Origin: Catonia carolina
Lineage: Eukaryota; Arthropoda; Insecta; Hemiptera; Achilidae
Direction: 5' to 3'
Assembly (NCBI GenBank): GCA_035578175.1
Contig: JAQMRL010000016.1
Coordinates: 807,501 to 871,500 of the forward strand
Length of the DNA stretch: 64,000 nt
Positions 22,010-33,548 of this stretch are shown here, piece by piece; within the stretch, counting starts at the first letter, position 1; the number at the start of each line of letters is the position of its first letter. The translations under genes and the position numbers were made by a program. Under the pieces are notes generated by a model. That model saw only the letters and a program-made list of their open reading frames with translations. It made no database searches and was not told the DNA's origin.

Positions 22010-22185
22010 GAAGCTTTTACTTATTTCCAGTGATTATTGTAAATAATTAAATTCCTTTGTAGTATCAATATTATAATAATTATTTTAACCTATTGAAATA
22101 AGGTTTTTTAAAACGTATCTACACCGCATAGTTGCGCTATCTAGCGACAGTTTTTCCATTTACAGAATGGTAGCTTTTCGTTTTT
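22010..22185 (+). repeat. R-a block, unit 2, left piece
   Basis: The start of R-a (GCGCTATCTAGCGACAG), interrupted by the DD82E transposon; it continues at 25439-26740. Confidence 0.65.
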
Positions 22186-22807
22186 AAAGTCCATTTGATT
22201 TCTTCGTGCGGGTGAAGGTCACGCGCTTCTTCCCCTTCCCTTCCGCAAGATTTCTCCTCATACCCTTTACACTACTTCTACATTACTGAATTGAACTACT
22301 TCTTTTCTCTTTACAGACTAAAGTTTTGTCTATTAACGACAAGAAATTTAATGGTTACTCTGATACACATAAGACATTAGGCCTACTATGATATGTGAAA
22401 TCTTTTTATTCTACACAATATATTTTCCTAATTTTTGTGCTTAACTTTCGGATCGTTGGATCAGTTCTATCCTAATATTTCTTTATACAAACTGCACCTT
22501 AATAAAAACATCGCCAACCTTTTTACCTAAACGAAAAAGATGATTATTTATCTTTTATGTTTTAAATTATGCATACAGAAACTGGATTGTTACAAATTTG
22601 CATACGACTGAGAAATAAACTGTCACTTACCTTTTATGTAATCTTGAGCGCCGTTCGCAAAGAATTAATTTCACACACAGTCGCAGTAACAAAGATCAAC
22701 ATACAGTCGCAGTTGTTTTATCGATAAAAAATGAAACGAAATCACTGATTTAAACTCAAAGTTAAACTTAAACAAATACATAAAGACACTGAAAAATTTG
22801 TAACATG

Positions 22808-24172
22808 TTACACACAATCTTCATCACCTGATAAATCTGACGCATTTTCATCACTGTCATCTTCTTGCAAATTCACTATAATGCGTTGTAAGTGTTCGTC
22901 ACGCAATCCTTCTTTATGAAAATCTTCTTCTTGAAGGTTTTCGGCGTGTCTAACGCATTTTCTCCAGTCATCTATTGTTACTCGTTGTATGGCATCTTCC
23001 AGCAACGTTTTTACTTTATTTATTTTAAATGTATTGTTCTTGGCTGCCACCTCTCCTTTTATCTGTGCCCAAATAAGCTCGATAGGGTTATACTGGCAGT
23101 GATACGGAGGTAGTCGAACGACCTCATGCCCCATTTCTTCTGCAATATCGTCAAGCTCGTACCGTCTGTATTTGTCTCTATGTACATTAACAATAGACAG
23201 TAATTCGGGAATAGTGTGCGAAGGGTTGTGTGGTATCTTCTTCTTTTCTAACCACGAAACGATTTCCGCCTTTTTAGTGTTGGTCACTGGAACTTTCTCT
23301 TTAAGCGCAGAATGATAACTGGCGTTATCCATTACGATAACACAACCTTGTTCCAAAGATCGCAGCAAATTTATGAACCACTCTCGGAATAAATCACTGT
23401 TCATTTCTTGGTGAAAGTCCCCCGTTTGCTTCGACTGAAAAACGAGAGCACAGCCTTCAATGAAGCCAAGATCGGAGCAACCAGCATGGCACACAATTAA
23501 ACGAGATCCTTTCCCAACAGGAATCTTAAGGCCACCACTACTTGTTGAATCCTGCCAGATATATTTCCTAGAATGGTTCTGGTTTACCCACGTTTCATCT
23601 AAGTAAATTATTGGTCTAGTATTACTTTGCCTAATTTCGTGCATTTTTCTTAAAAACTTTATTCGAGCGAGAACAATGTCATATCTCTCCATCAAAAATT
23701 TTCTGCCGTCATTACACTTACGAAACCGGAACCCTAATTGCCTTACAATTTTCCACATGGAATACACACTCCCGGTAAAATCTATTTTCTCTTTCAAAAT
23801 GTCTCTAATTTTACTGCACGTCGGATACTCTCCTCTATCGTAAAACTCTTGAATGGAACGACGAACTGTATCTTTATTAAAATCGTCCAGATCAGTTACC
23901 CACTTTCTATGAGGCATTTTTTTCCTAGGTGATTCAAAAGAAGGTTCGTATAATTCACCTTGGTCTGATGCACTTTCGTTAGCTTCACGACAAACATTTT
24001 GTACGGTACGCACTGACACAGCACACACTGTTGCAGTCACTTCCTGTGTTGCACTGAAAACCTCCTTAATAGTAGCATTAGGTTTGCTATGTACAAGTTC
24101 TTTTAAATAATTATACACCCTATAAATTATTTGTTTGGATTGTCTGCGAAGATTAGGACTGTTTGCAGCCAT
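22808..24172 (-). CDS. DDE transposase, Tc1/mariner-related, DD82E
   Basis: Uninterrupted 454-aa ORF with ATG start and TAA stop. The N-terminal ~150 residues are helix-turn-helix-like and bind the terminal repeats in this superfamily. The catalytic core shows YLDETW (D192), IVMDNASYH (D282) and CQYNPIELIW (E365), the DDE_3-type signature of IS630/Tc1/mariner enzymes. Spacing is 89 residues between the aspartates and 82 between D282 and E365, much longer than DD34D/E, because of an insert at about 295-350 containing PHNPSHTIPELL. The C-terminus is acidic (DDSDENASD). No stop or frameshift, so it could be active. Confidence 0.88.
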   Translation of the reverse strand: MAANSPNLRRQSKQIIYRVYNYLKELVHSKPNATIKEVFSATQEVTATVCAVSVRTVQNVCREANESASDQGELYEPSFESPRKKMPHRKWVTDLDDFNKDTVRRSIQEFYDRGEYPTCSKIRDILKEKIDFTGSVYSMWKIVRQLGFRFRKCNDGRKFLMERYDIVLARIKFLRKMHEIRQSNTRPIIYLDETWVNQNHSRKYIWQDSTSSGGLKIPVGKGSRLIVCHAGCSDLGFIEGCALVFQSKQTGDFHQEMNSDLFREWFINLLRSLEQGCVIVMDNASYHSALKEKVPVTNTKKAEIVSWLEKKKIPHNPSHTIPELLSIVNVHRDKYRRYELDDIAEEMGHEVVRLPPYHCQYNPIELIWAQIKGEVAAKNNTFKINKVKTLLEDAIQRVTIDDWRKCVRHAENLQEEDFHKEGLRDEHLQRIIVNLQEDDSDENASDLSGDEDCV

Positions 24173-25102
24173 CTTAACTTACACGCTTAAAAAATTAAAT
24201 TAACTAAATTTATACAAGCCCGCCAAAGAAACTGCACATCTGTATGATATAAAACTTTAATCTGAACTGGTCGAAAGAGTATCAAAAATCAAATAAATAG
24301 GCCTGTGTGTGGTGACAAACGTGCTGTAACATGTTTGTTTACTTAAAACAATACAATCTTCATTAAGTCATAAAATATCACAGAGTCATTGCTGACGCAT
24401 AGTAATGACCGTGTTTCTATTTCAGTGACTTTTCTATTATTCCATATTACGTTGTATATTTATATCCATAATAACCATAAAACAATATTAATAACAATAA
24501 CAATAATAGAATACAAATTACACTACGACGTATATACTATTGTTATTACATGTAACAAAATGTTTGTCTAAATATACGTCCAAAAATGCTTCGTTGGCAA
24601 GTTATGCCTGGCGAAAGATTTTGCCTTCATTCCTGGGCAAAGAGTGAAATAAAGCAATACTGAAATTTTGAGAAGGTCAATTTAGGAAAATGTTTAGTGG
24701 TTTCTTATGGTTTTTATTTAACCTGGGAAACTTAAAAAAATGAGTCCCAGAACTGTATCGCTTTTAGTTTTTAAGAAAACTACGTGAACACATTAAAGAG
24801 TAGGCTTAGAAAATATACTTTTTAAGTTTAGCGTAAAATAACTCTGTTAAATTGCGAATAAAAACACGAAACATTTTAATGAAAATTGTAGAGAATTTTA
24901 TTCTAAAAAATGATATAAGTAACGTCTATGGTAATTAAACTCATTTGAGAAGTTTTTTTAATTACAAACAAAAGAAAAACTGGATTTTCATTTTTTCCAT
25001 TGCAGTTTTCTTTTTGTTTGTAATTAAACTTCTTGAATGAGCTTAAGTTTAAGTTGATTTAAATAACACATTTATGTGTTGGTCTCGTCAGATGTTTTAA
25101 GC

Positions 25103-25265
25103 CGGCCGCGTTGGCGATGTTGGTAACGTGCTCGCCTCTCATCACGCGGTCTTGGGTTCGAATCCCCCTCGGGCATGGTATTTTTTCATACGTTACAAAA
25201 AATTCATTTCATCCTTCACCGTCTGCATTAGCAGCAATTTGCAAAACAGTCGGACGTTAAAAAAA
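25103..25265 (+). mobile_element. SINE1b inside the DD82E transposon
   Basis: Full-length SINE1 with GGCCGCGTTGGCGATG, B-box GGTTCGAATCC and A-rich end. Exact 11-bp target duplication ATGTTTTAAGC at 25092-25102 and 25266-25276. It is younger than the transposon. Confidence 0.85.
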
Positions 25266-25438
25266 ATGTTTTAAGCGTACGCTAATTCACGAAGTGAAAT
25301 AATGTGAACCTGATGTAGGCGTAGGCACACAATAGTGCAAACACATACTCCGCGCTGCACCATTCAGACGACTGGTGGGGTAGGCGAGGTGAGGAAGTGG
25401 CATGACCTTCACCCGCACGTTGATTTCAAATCATCTAT

Positions 25439-26740
25439 AGTTGAAAAGGAAAGTGATCAAGTGTTAGTAAATAAACGTGAAGCAAACAATTAATACTATT
25501 AAACAGTCGTAGAATATTATAGAAAAGTGAATAGTGGGTTCAAGGAATCTGCAGTCGACCAAACTAACTGATTGGTAAATTGTTTTTGTTTTATTTACTA
25601 CTTGAAGAGTATTAAAATCTTTTCAGGTTATGTTTGGGAGTCGAAACATTATAAAAAGTTTAATAGAGGATGTGTATTCGGTTATTCTAATCAAGTGTAC
25701 TGGGCACTGCAGATTTAATTAGACTGTTTTTTGTTCAGTTGTGAAAATTATTCGGTCAGTGTTTACAAGATTCATCTTGTTTCATTTGGCCTAGGGTCAT
25801 GCCCTGTCACGTGGTCCAGAAATAATGAATCTAGTTATTTGATTATTTTAAAAATTAATAATCTTTTAAAGAACGATTCTGCATATTATATTGACTATTG
25901 ACATGTTTTGTTCAAAATTGATTTTTTTTGGCTAACTTTTGTTTGACAAGGTCAGCGGTTTTTACAACTTTGTAGCTTCATAAACATGATAGTAGACGAG
26001 ATTCTATTAATCTTAATTAATATTTTATCGTTGAAGGCAAAACCAACTTATTTATTTGTACCGAAGATTAAGTTGTAAGGTGTAAAACATAACTTCAAAT
26101 TCGGAATTTAAATTTTTCTAAAGTCAAGGTTTTTAACAAAGTTTGGAGGTATAACAGTACCCATTGTTTAACAAGCAAATTCTTGCCTTCCCAAATAATA
26201 TTTTGAAAGTTGCCCGTGACTTAATTGAGCAATTTGTTGAAAATAAATGTGTCATAGTTTGTGAAGAAAGGAAGCCAGAATAAATTTGGTGTAATAAATG
26301 TATGTGCTAGCGGTTAAATGGTTCATGTAAAGAAATCTATTAGGCATTTTCTGCAGCATTGTCTTGTGCTGTTGCTGATTATAGGTGATAATGATTGGCT
26401 AGAAGTAACCATTGATATGAAAATATGTCCACATTGGTACATGCATGTATGGTGAATGTACATTGTATTTCAGTTGGACCTAATGTTATTCTTTTCTTGT
26501 GCGCAGGCAGCCTTGAAGTACACCACAACACAAATTACTTGAGATACCATCCTGTGCTGGGACTGAATCTTAAATATCATCGGAAAAGGAAGTCTCATTG
26601 ACAATTCAGTTTCCAAGAAAACTAGCCAATTAAGTGAATTTTCATTAAAGGTATGTTAGTTTTATTTCATTGAAATTGAAATTGAAATTTTGTGAAATTC
26701 ATTGTAATTATTTCCTTTTGATGTTCTTTTAATGAGGAAA
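25439..26740 (+). repeat. R-a block, unit 2, right piece
   Basis: Continuation of R-a after the transposon, with CAGTCGACC near 25552, the acceptor CTTTTCAG near 25625, and the exon-like segment 26507-26650. If the block is a promoter, the transposon now separates its first ~180 bp from the rest. Confidence 0.6.
26507..26650 (+). other. Putative 5' UTR exon, R-a unit 2
   Basis: 144-bp exon-like segment. Acceptor TTGTGCGCAG, donor AAAG then GTATGT, a weaker donor than GTAAGT in units 1 R-a and R-b. Confidence 0.45.
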
Positions 26741-26869
26741 ATTTAAAAGGAATTTCTGCATACAGAATTAATAGTATTTGTGACTGCCTATGGGAAAAGG
26801 GACCCAAGTCAAAAGTAAGGTTATGAGTGATTCTTGCAGACAATTTAATGCTGAAACAGTTATATTTAA

Positions 26870-28010
26870 TTAAGATTGTGGCTTTAATATGCATTTTAGA
26901 GCAAAATTGCAAGTAATTTAAGATGTTGAGAATTTAAAAAACTACAACTTCAATTTCAAATATTTTTTTGTATAACGCTCAGTTAAGCAGTAATTAGTGG
27001 TTTTCTGTTTTTTTCTCACGAAAACGTGAAAAAATAAATATGTTTTTAAGATTGCAGCCTTAGCATGCATCTTGTCACAAAAGTGTATGTAATCAAAGTT
27101 ATAGGAAATTAAAAGATCTACAACTTTAATTTAAAGCATTTTTCTCTACAGAGCCTAGTTTAGCATGAAAGAATGATTTTCCGTATTTTAGGCCAAACTA
27201 AGGGTTATTTTCATTTTGCGTCTTTCACTCATGATTAAAATTAGGTTATGTTTATTGAAGTTAGTTTTTTGTTTATTTCTAATGTTAATTTACTAAAGTT
27301 AGGTCATATTGTTAATTTATTGCATTGGTAAGAGAAAGTTGTGTGTTTTACACCAGATTTTTTTTCACTGTTATTTATAAAGAAAAATTGCAGAATTTTT
27401 TAAAAAAAAAGGTAAGAAACACTAATTTTTGGAAATTGCAATGAAAGTGGGTTAATATTTGATGAGTGATGATATTGTTCAATTGGTGTTTACTCTCTTT
27501 GTCTTTGTCAGATGTCATCTCTTACTGATGTAACATTGTGTGGTGAATCATGTGATCTCTTCAAATAATTCATATCTCAAATAGTTAGCCTCCTGTAGCA
27601 GATTTTCTAAGGTCATGTCAAATGTAAAAATTCACAAACTGACAAAATTGAAAAATATTATTGTAATTTATCATAGCCTCTTAAGATAAAACATTACAAT
27701 TTTGTTTTCTATTTTAACAAATTGCATTTGTATTTGAATTAATACTAAGAAAACTAATCTTAAAAAAAAATCTGGTGTGAAACACTCACACAACTTTCTC
27801 GTGCCAATGCAAATAATTAACAATATAACCTAACATTAGTAATAAAACTTTAGAAATAAACAAACAACTAACCTCAATAACCAAAAACCTAATTTTAATC
27901 ATGAATGAAAGACGCAAAATGAAAATCAGCTTTAGTTTGCCTTAAAAATGCAGAAAATCACTCATTCACTCTAAACTAGGCTCTGTACAGAAAAATGCTC
28001 TCAATGAAAG
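26870..28010. mobile_element. FB900 inverted halves, unit 2
   Basis: Reverse piece 26870-27365 ending GAGAAAGTTGTGTG and forward piece 27755-28010, with the same spacer between them as in unit 1 (6366-6751). Confidence 0.6.
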
Positions 28011-28089
28011 TTGAGCCGAGCCCCCAACTGGCGGCTTTGGCTCCTTTCGCCCACGCTAGCTCCAGGTTTGTTTCACTTTTAATTCAACT

Positions 28090-29890
28090 GCACTCTACTT
28101 TTATAAAACGACGTATCCAAACAAATCAAGTACTAAAATCCTAATCTATTCTACTTTAATACTGGACCCGTGCAAACTAGGCTTAATGTTGTTATAAAAA
28201 TTATTGGTACGGTTAAGTTCACTTGTAAGATACTTCAAATCATACTTTAATAAAAACCGAATAATGTGAGATTTTTGAGGATGTAACATTGGGTGAAGTT
28301 ATTTGTACTTATTTCCACTGATTTGTCAAATATTTTGTTCTATAAAATTTAATTCCTTTCTAGTTTCAATTGTATTTTTAACCAATGCAAATAAAGTATT
28401 TTTAAACGTATCACCACATACAGTTGCGCTATCTAGCGACAGTTTTCCATTTACAAACTTGACGCCTTTCATTTTATGGTGGGAAAAGAAGTTGATTGCG
28501 TGTTAGTAAATAAACTAGGAGAGAACAATTAGTACTATTAAACAGTAATAGGTTATTATAGAAAATTGGATAGTGGATTCAAGAATCTGCAGTCGACCAA
28601 ACTAACTGATTGGTAAATTATGTTTTTGTTTTATTCATTAGATGAAGTGTATTAAAATCTTTTCAGGTTATGTGTGAGAAGCGAAACTTATTGTGAACAC
28701 GGTTAAATGAAAAGTTTAATAGAGAATGTGTATTTATTCTAATCAACTGGGCACTGGAGATTTAATTAGAGACGGTTTAGTGATCAGTTGTGAAAACGAT
28801 TCGGTCAGTGTTTAATTTGGCTTTGACGGACATTTTTGTTTAACGAGGTCAGTTGGTTTTTACAACTTTACGAGCTTCATGAAAAGATCATTATAGTATC
28901 TGAGGTTCTATTAATCGGTGAAAGGAAAACCAACTTATTTATGTGCACCGAAGATTAACTTTGAGGGGTAAATCATAACCTCAAACTTTGAAAATGAAAG
29001 GTTCCTAAAATTGGTTTTCAAAAAGTTCAAACATAAAATAATCACGTATTGTATAACAAGCAATGTTTTCTCTTCCCAAGTAATATTTGGGAAGATGCCC
29101 GTGACTTAACTTTGCAATTTGTTGAAAATAAATATGGCACTTTGTAAAGAAAGAAGCTAGTATATGTCCAAGCAGTTAAATGATTCTTGTAAAGAAATCT
29201 ATTAGGCATTTTCTGTAGCATTGCCTTGTGCTGTTGCTGATTACAGGTGAAAATGATTGGCTAGAAGTAGCCATTGATATGAAAATATGTCCACATTGGT
29301 ACATGCATGTATGGTGAATGTACATTGTATTTCAGTTGGACCTAATGTTATTCTTTTCTTGTGCGCAGGCAGCCTTGAAGTACGCCACTACAAAAATTAC
29401 TTGAGATACCATCCTGTGCTGGGACTGAATCTTAAATATCATTGGAAAAGGAAGTCTCATTGACAATTCAGTATCCAAGAAAACTAGTCAATTTAGTGAA
29501 TTTTCATTAAAGGTAAGTTTTTTGTATTTCATTAAATTTAAATTCTGGAAATTCATTTTAATTATTTATGTTTAGATATTTTTCTAAAGAGTAAAATTTT
29601 GATACTAATTTATGTGAACAGAATTAATAGTATATATTATGGGCATTCAATTAAGAAGGTTCATGTTGTAACCAGATGATGGATTGTTGCAGTGTTGCCA
29701 CCTGTTTGAAGCAGAATAGTGTGTGTCTGTTACATTGGTAAGAGTGTGTAATGTCCGTGTCAAACATAATAGCAACCTGAGTTTGAAGCTCAATTGTTAA
29801 AACAATATGCCATCGATTGTAACGTACTATATGTCAAATTAATGCTGGTTTAATTGCGTGGAACGGTGAAACGTTGAAATTTTTGTCTAT
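28090..29890 (+). repeat. R-b block, unit 2
   Basis: Collinear with 7080-8900. The minus-strand frame open in unit 1 (7099-7287) has an in-frame stop here, which argues against it being coding. Confidence 0.6.
29369..29512 (+). other. Putative 5' UTR exon, R-b unit 2
   Basis: 144-bp exon-like segment. Acceptor TTCTTGTGCGCAG, donor AAAG then GTAAGT. Confidence 0.45.
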
Positions 29891-29927
29891 TTTTTATTAC
29901 AAGTGATATTAACATTAGAACTATAAA

Positions 29928-30863
29928 ACATCCGGTGTGAAACACTCACACGACTTTCTCTTGCTAATGCAAATAATTAACAATATAACCTAACATTAGT
30001 AATAAAACATTAGAAATAAACCAACCTCAATAAACGTAACATAATTTTAATCATGAGTGAATGACGCAAAATGAAAATCACTTTTAGTTTGGGTCTAAAA
30101 TACGGAAAATCACTTTCACGCTAAACTAGGCTCTGTAGAGAAAAACGCTTTAAATAAAAGTTGTAGATCTTTTAATTGCCTATAAATTTGATTATAGACA
30201 CTTATGATGTAAAATGCATATTAATCCCGAAATCTTAAAAAAATTATTTTTTTTACACGTTTTTGTGCGGAAAAACAGAAAATTGCTAATTACCACTAAA
30301 CTAAGTGTTTTACCAAAAAATTTTTGAAATAAAAGTTGTAGGATTTTAATTTCTCTACATTTTTTATTATATAACGTTTGCGCTAAAATGCATAGCAAAG
30401 CTGTAATCTTAAAAAAAATATTTTTACGTAAAAATAGCCTTACTCAGAATTTCAGCAAATATGGCGCCTACCCTATCTTGTAGAGCATAAAAAATTTAGT
30501 AATTCAGGGATTTTAAAAATAATCGTTGGATCCGTTTTTGAGAAAATCACAAATAAAGTGAAAAATGACATGAATAAACTACTACTTCTAGTTGACCGAT
30601 TTTGATGAAAATGTTTTCATGGCATGTCCGGTAGTGGTATCTAACTTAAGTTTAAAGTTTCAAGTCTGTATATTGTTCTGTTCTTGAGATATTCTGTTCA
30701 CACACACAGACACATACACACACAGACCAATTGCTAAAAACATGTTTTTTGGGTTCAGGGGTCTGAAAACATGGAGATCCGGTGAAAACTCAATTTTGAA
30801 AAATCGACATGAAAACGTACTTTCCTTCCTATATATTTATTTAGGCAAGAAAAAGTAATACCC
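29928..30863 (+). mobile_element. FB900, full-length reference copy
   Basis: Uninterrupted ~0.94 kb copy. The left end has the hairpin GTGTGAAACACTCACAC and then ACTTTCTCTTGC. The right end has CCTATATATTTATTTAGG and then GGCAAGAAAAAGT, giving a 13-bp inverted terminal match (ACTTTCTCTTGCC in consensus). No coding capacity. A (CA)n-like ACACACACAGACACATACAC tract lies near 30710. Confidence 0.7.
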
Positions 30864-31604
30864 GTTTTTGGAGACTTTTACGGATGTGCAAACTTATTGG
30901 CGTATAAATCTGTACATAATCATCCAATTTTAGTGAAAGTTCATCAGAGTGTAGATTAGAGTGTTTCTATTGTGCACTTTGAATCTCAGGACCAGAGCTT
31001 TTTTATTTCATTACTTTTTGCACTTTTTGCGACCTATTCCTCTCGCGCCAACTGGTAACTTTCTGAATTCACGACCGAGACTGTTGGATTCGCAGTAGAT
31101 TGAATAACATAAATCAATTATTCATTTAATTCACTGACAGCTGAGTCGTTTGGAAGTCATTTTTTAAATTGTAGATTAGTGGGGGGGGGGGGGGTTAATC
31201 TCGCCACACGTTGCCAATTTGTGCCGGACGCCTAGCCTAGCTTACCTAAGACATATCCATTTTCAACGACCTGTTTACCAACCTATTTCTGATTGACAGT
31301 AGGCCTCTTATACTTGTTTATTTAACACACAATGAATGCTTTGACATAATTTTAAATGGAAGTAATTATCTATTCATTTCTAATCCCACTGAATAAAAGA
31401 TTGTCGTATATCGCATTTCATACGATGATTTTGTTCCACTATCTCATAAAAAATTATATTCCTATTGCTAGTAAATTTTGCTGCAAGTGAATTTTTATTA
31501 ATATAGTCTATGTGTAGTTAATTAAAGAAATAAAACCATCGTAAGCTTAACTTGAGTGAATATACTCGTAATTTTTCGTGTAATGCAATAAAGTCAGGTG
31601 TTGA
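30864..31604. other. Spacer; part shared with unit 3
   Basis: 31195-31530 matches 53415-53750 (CGCCTAGCCTAGCTTACCTA landmark). A 13-base G run lies at 31182-31194. 30864-31180 is unassigned. No gene seen. Confidence 0.5.
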
Positions 31605-31657
31605 TCACAAGCTCAAACACAATGTAGTCACTAATAACCAAGATGTTGATGCAACTT
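31605..31657 (+). mobile_element. SINE2 3' remnant, unit 2
   Basis: Only the tail (GTAGTCACTAATAACCAAGA) of the SINE2 seen at 10063 and 53917 remains; about 275 bp with the tRNA-like head is deleted. Confidence 0.55.
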
Positions 31658-31748
31658 AAAAAAACTGGTGTGAAACACTCACACTACTTTCTCTTGCTAA
31701 TGCAGATAATGAACAATATGTGCTGTTTATTCATGAGTAAATGTTTTT

Positions 31749-33548
31749 TTGTCATCAGTCTCTCGACTGGTTTGATGCTCTTCTCCAAGCTGTTCTACCT
31801 TGCGCAAGTCATTCATGTCTACATTCCTGTAACACCCTACATATTTTGTAATTTGCTTTATATATTCTAATCTTTGCCTCCCCTACAATTTACTCTGTGT
31901 ATATTACCCTCCATTATTGATAGCCCAATACCTGGATGTCTTAAGATATGCCTCACTAGCGTATCCCTTCTTCTGGTAAGATGCTTCCATATACTTTTTT
32001 TTCATCCACTCGCCTAAGTACCTCTAAATTACTTTTTTTGTCCACCCACCTAATCTTTAACAATTTTCTTTAACACCATATTTCAAAAGCTTCTATCCTT
32101 TTCTTTTCAACAGCCCCTTTGACCCTCGTTTCACTTCCGTATAATGCTACACTCCAAACATAATGTTTTAAGAAATTTTTCCTAATCTGTAAATCAATGT
32201 TTGTAGTCAGTAAGTTTTTTTCATTTCCAAGGCTCTTCAGCTTGAGCAATTCTACTTCTGATATCACTTGTGCTTCTACCATCCTTTTATTTGTGCGTCA
32301 AATTTCTCCTTTACTTCAATTATAGCCTCTTCTATATACAAGTTAAAAAGTAGTGGTGACAAAGAACATTTTTGTTGGACACCTTTTCTTACAGCAGCCT
32401 CATTTTTGTACCCCTTAATTCTCAAAACAGCCGTTTGTTTCTTGTACAGACCGTAGATAACTTTCCTTTCTTTGTATTTAATGCCTAGCCTTTTCAAAGT
32501 TTTAAACATTTTACTCCAGTCCAAATTGTCAAATGCTTTCTCTAAATCTACAAATGCCATATAAGTAGTGTTATTTTTCTTTATCCTTTTCTCAATAATC
32601 AATCTCAGAACCAATGTTGCATCATGAGTTCCCATTCTCCTGTATATAATTCTTGTCATTATCTTGGATGTATGGCATGTTAGGCTGATGGTTCTGTAAT
32701 GTTCACACTTCTCCGCTCCTGACTTTTTTGGTATAGGAATCATAATATTTTTTTTAAAGTTCGATTGTACTTCTCCACTCTCATATATTCTGCACGCAAG
32801 TTTGTACAATTTGTTTTGAGCAACTTTTTCACAACATAATAATAATAATTCCGATGGTATGTTATCTATTCCTGCCATCTTTATTCATATTCATATCCTT
32901 AAGTGCTCGATCAAATTCTTCCCATAGTATAGGGTCCCCTCTTTGATCTTCTTTAACATCAGTTTCTTGTTCCATCGTATCATGTTCTGATTTTTTCCTT
33001 TGTAGAGTTGGTTTACGTATTCTTGCCATCTCTCAACTCTCTCTTGGCCATTCAACAATGGTTTGCCACTTGCACTTTGTAAATTAACAGTTTTCTTGTT
33101 TTGTTCTCCAAAATTTTTCCCTTATTTTTCTGTAAGCTGCGTCTACTTTACCAACTACCATTTTACTTTCAATGTCCATACATTTCGCTCTGATCCACTC
33201 TTCTTTCACTTTCTTACACCTTTTGTTTATGGTATTTCTCAAGTAGCAATATTGCCTTTTACCATTTTCGTCCTATGCGTTTTTATATTTTCTTCGCTCA
33301 TCCATCAGTTCCAAAATATCATTAGTAATCCAAGGTTTCCTACCTCTTCTTTTAGTATGTCCTATCCATTCTTCCACTGCTTTCACTACCACCTCCTTAA
33401 AGTTTAACCACTCCTCCTCTACACTTCTTGTGTTATTACCTCCTTCTTCCGTCCCTTTTTGAATACTCTCCTGGAAACCTATCTGGTTGTCTTGTTCTCT
33501 TAGTTTATCTATATCCCACCTAGCATTTCCCTGTCTTTTCTTCAGGAG
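31749..33548 (-). mobile_element. RTE-like LINE, 5'-truncated and broken
   Basis: Minus-strand LINE of the insect 'endonuclease-reverse transcriptase' type. Falling coordinates give a pre-RT region 33575-33273 (VEEEWLNFKE, RRGRKPWITNDIL), a frameshifted stretch to 32880, RT 32878-32276, and a C-terminal block 32282-32070 (ALYGSET, KKRIEAFEIWC). The 3' UTR ends near 31749 with CAGTCTCTCGACTGG. The endonuclease is missing. The RTE assignment rests on overall pattern only. Confidence 0.75.
32070..32878 (-). pseudogene. RTE-like reverse transcriptase remnant
   Basis: 200 codons carry RT motifs. AGIDNIPSELL is motif 1, IMIPIPKKSGAEKCEHYRTISL is motif 2, MAFVDLEKAFDNLDW holds the first catalytic Asp region, and VRKGVQQKCSLSPLLFNLYIEE is motif 4. 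The catalytic ADD box and thumb are in the lost or shifted part between 32276 and 32282. Not functional. Confidence 0.75.

Larger units (their letters stand above)
19893..22010 (-). mobile_element. LINE copy in unit 2, jockey/CR1-like, degenerate
   Basis: Minus strand. RT pieces in falling order are 22004-21807, 21814-21623, 21693-21340, an unannotated catalytic region near 21020 reading FADDTSI, 20915-20601 and 20540-20262. It keeps the catalytic ADD but is frameshifted. The 3' UTR has the two-unit repeat and ends at 19893. It is closer to LINE A than to LINEs B and C, and its 5' end is shorter, so it may be a separate insertion at nearly the same place. Confidence 0.8.
22186..25438 (-). mobile_element. 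DD82E (Sailor-like) DNA transposon, autonomous
   Basis: About 3.25 kb element splitting R-a of unit 2; sisters R-a 1 and R-a 3 are empty sites. Inverted terminal repeats share the 17-bp core CGTGCGGGTGAAGGTCA (22205-22221) and its complement (25403-25419). The outer bases are less well matched. TA lies at both edges (22185-22186 and about 25436), the target expected for Tc1/mariner relatives. It encodes the transposase at 22808-24172 and hosts SINE1b at 25103-25265. The family name is recalled from the DD82E spacing and should be checked. Confidence 0.75.

Noticed and set aside
24389..24571. Second gene within the DD82E transposon
   Set aside because: Low-complexity AT-rich frame without motif; the element needs only its transposase.
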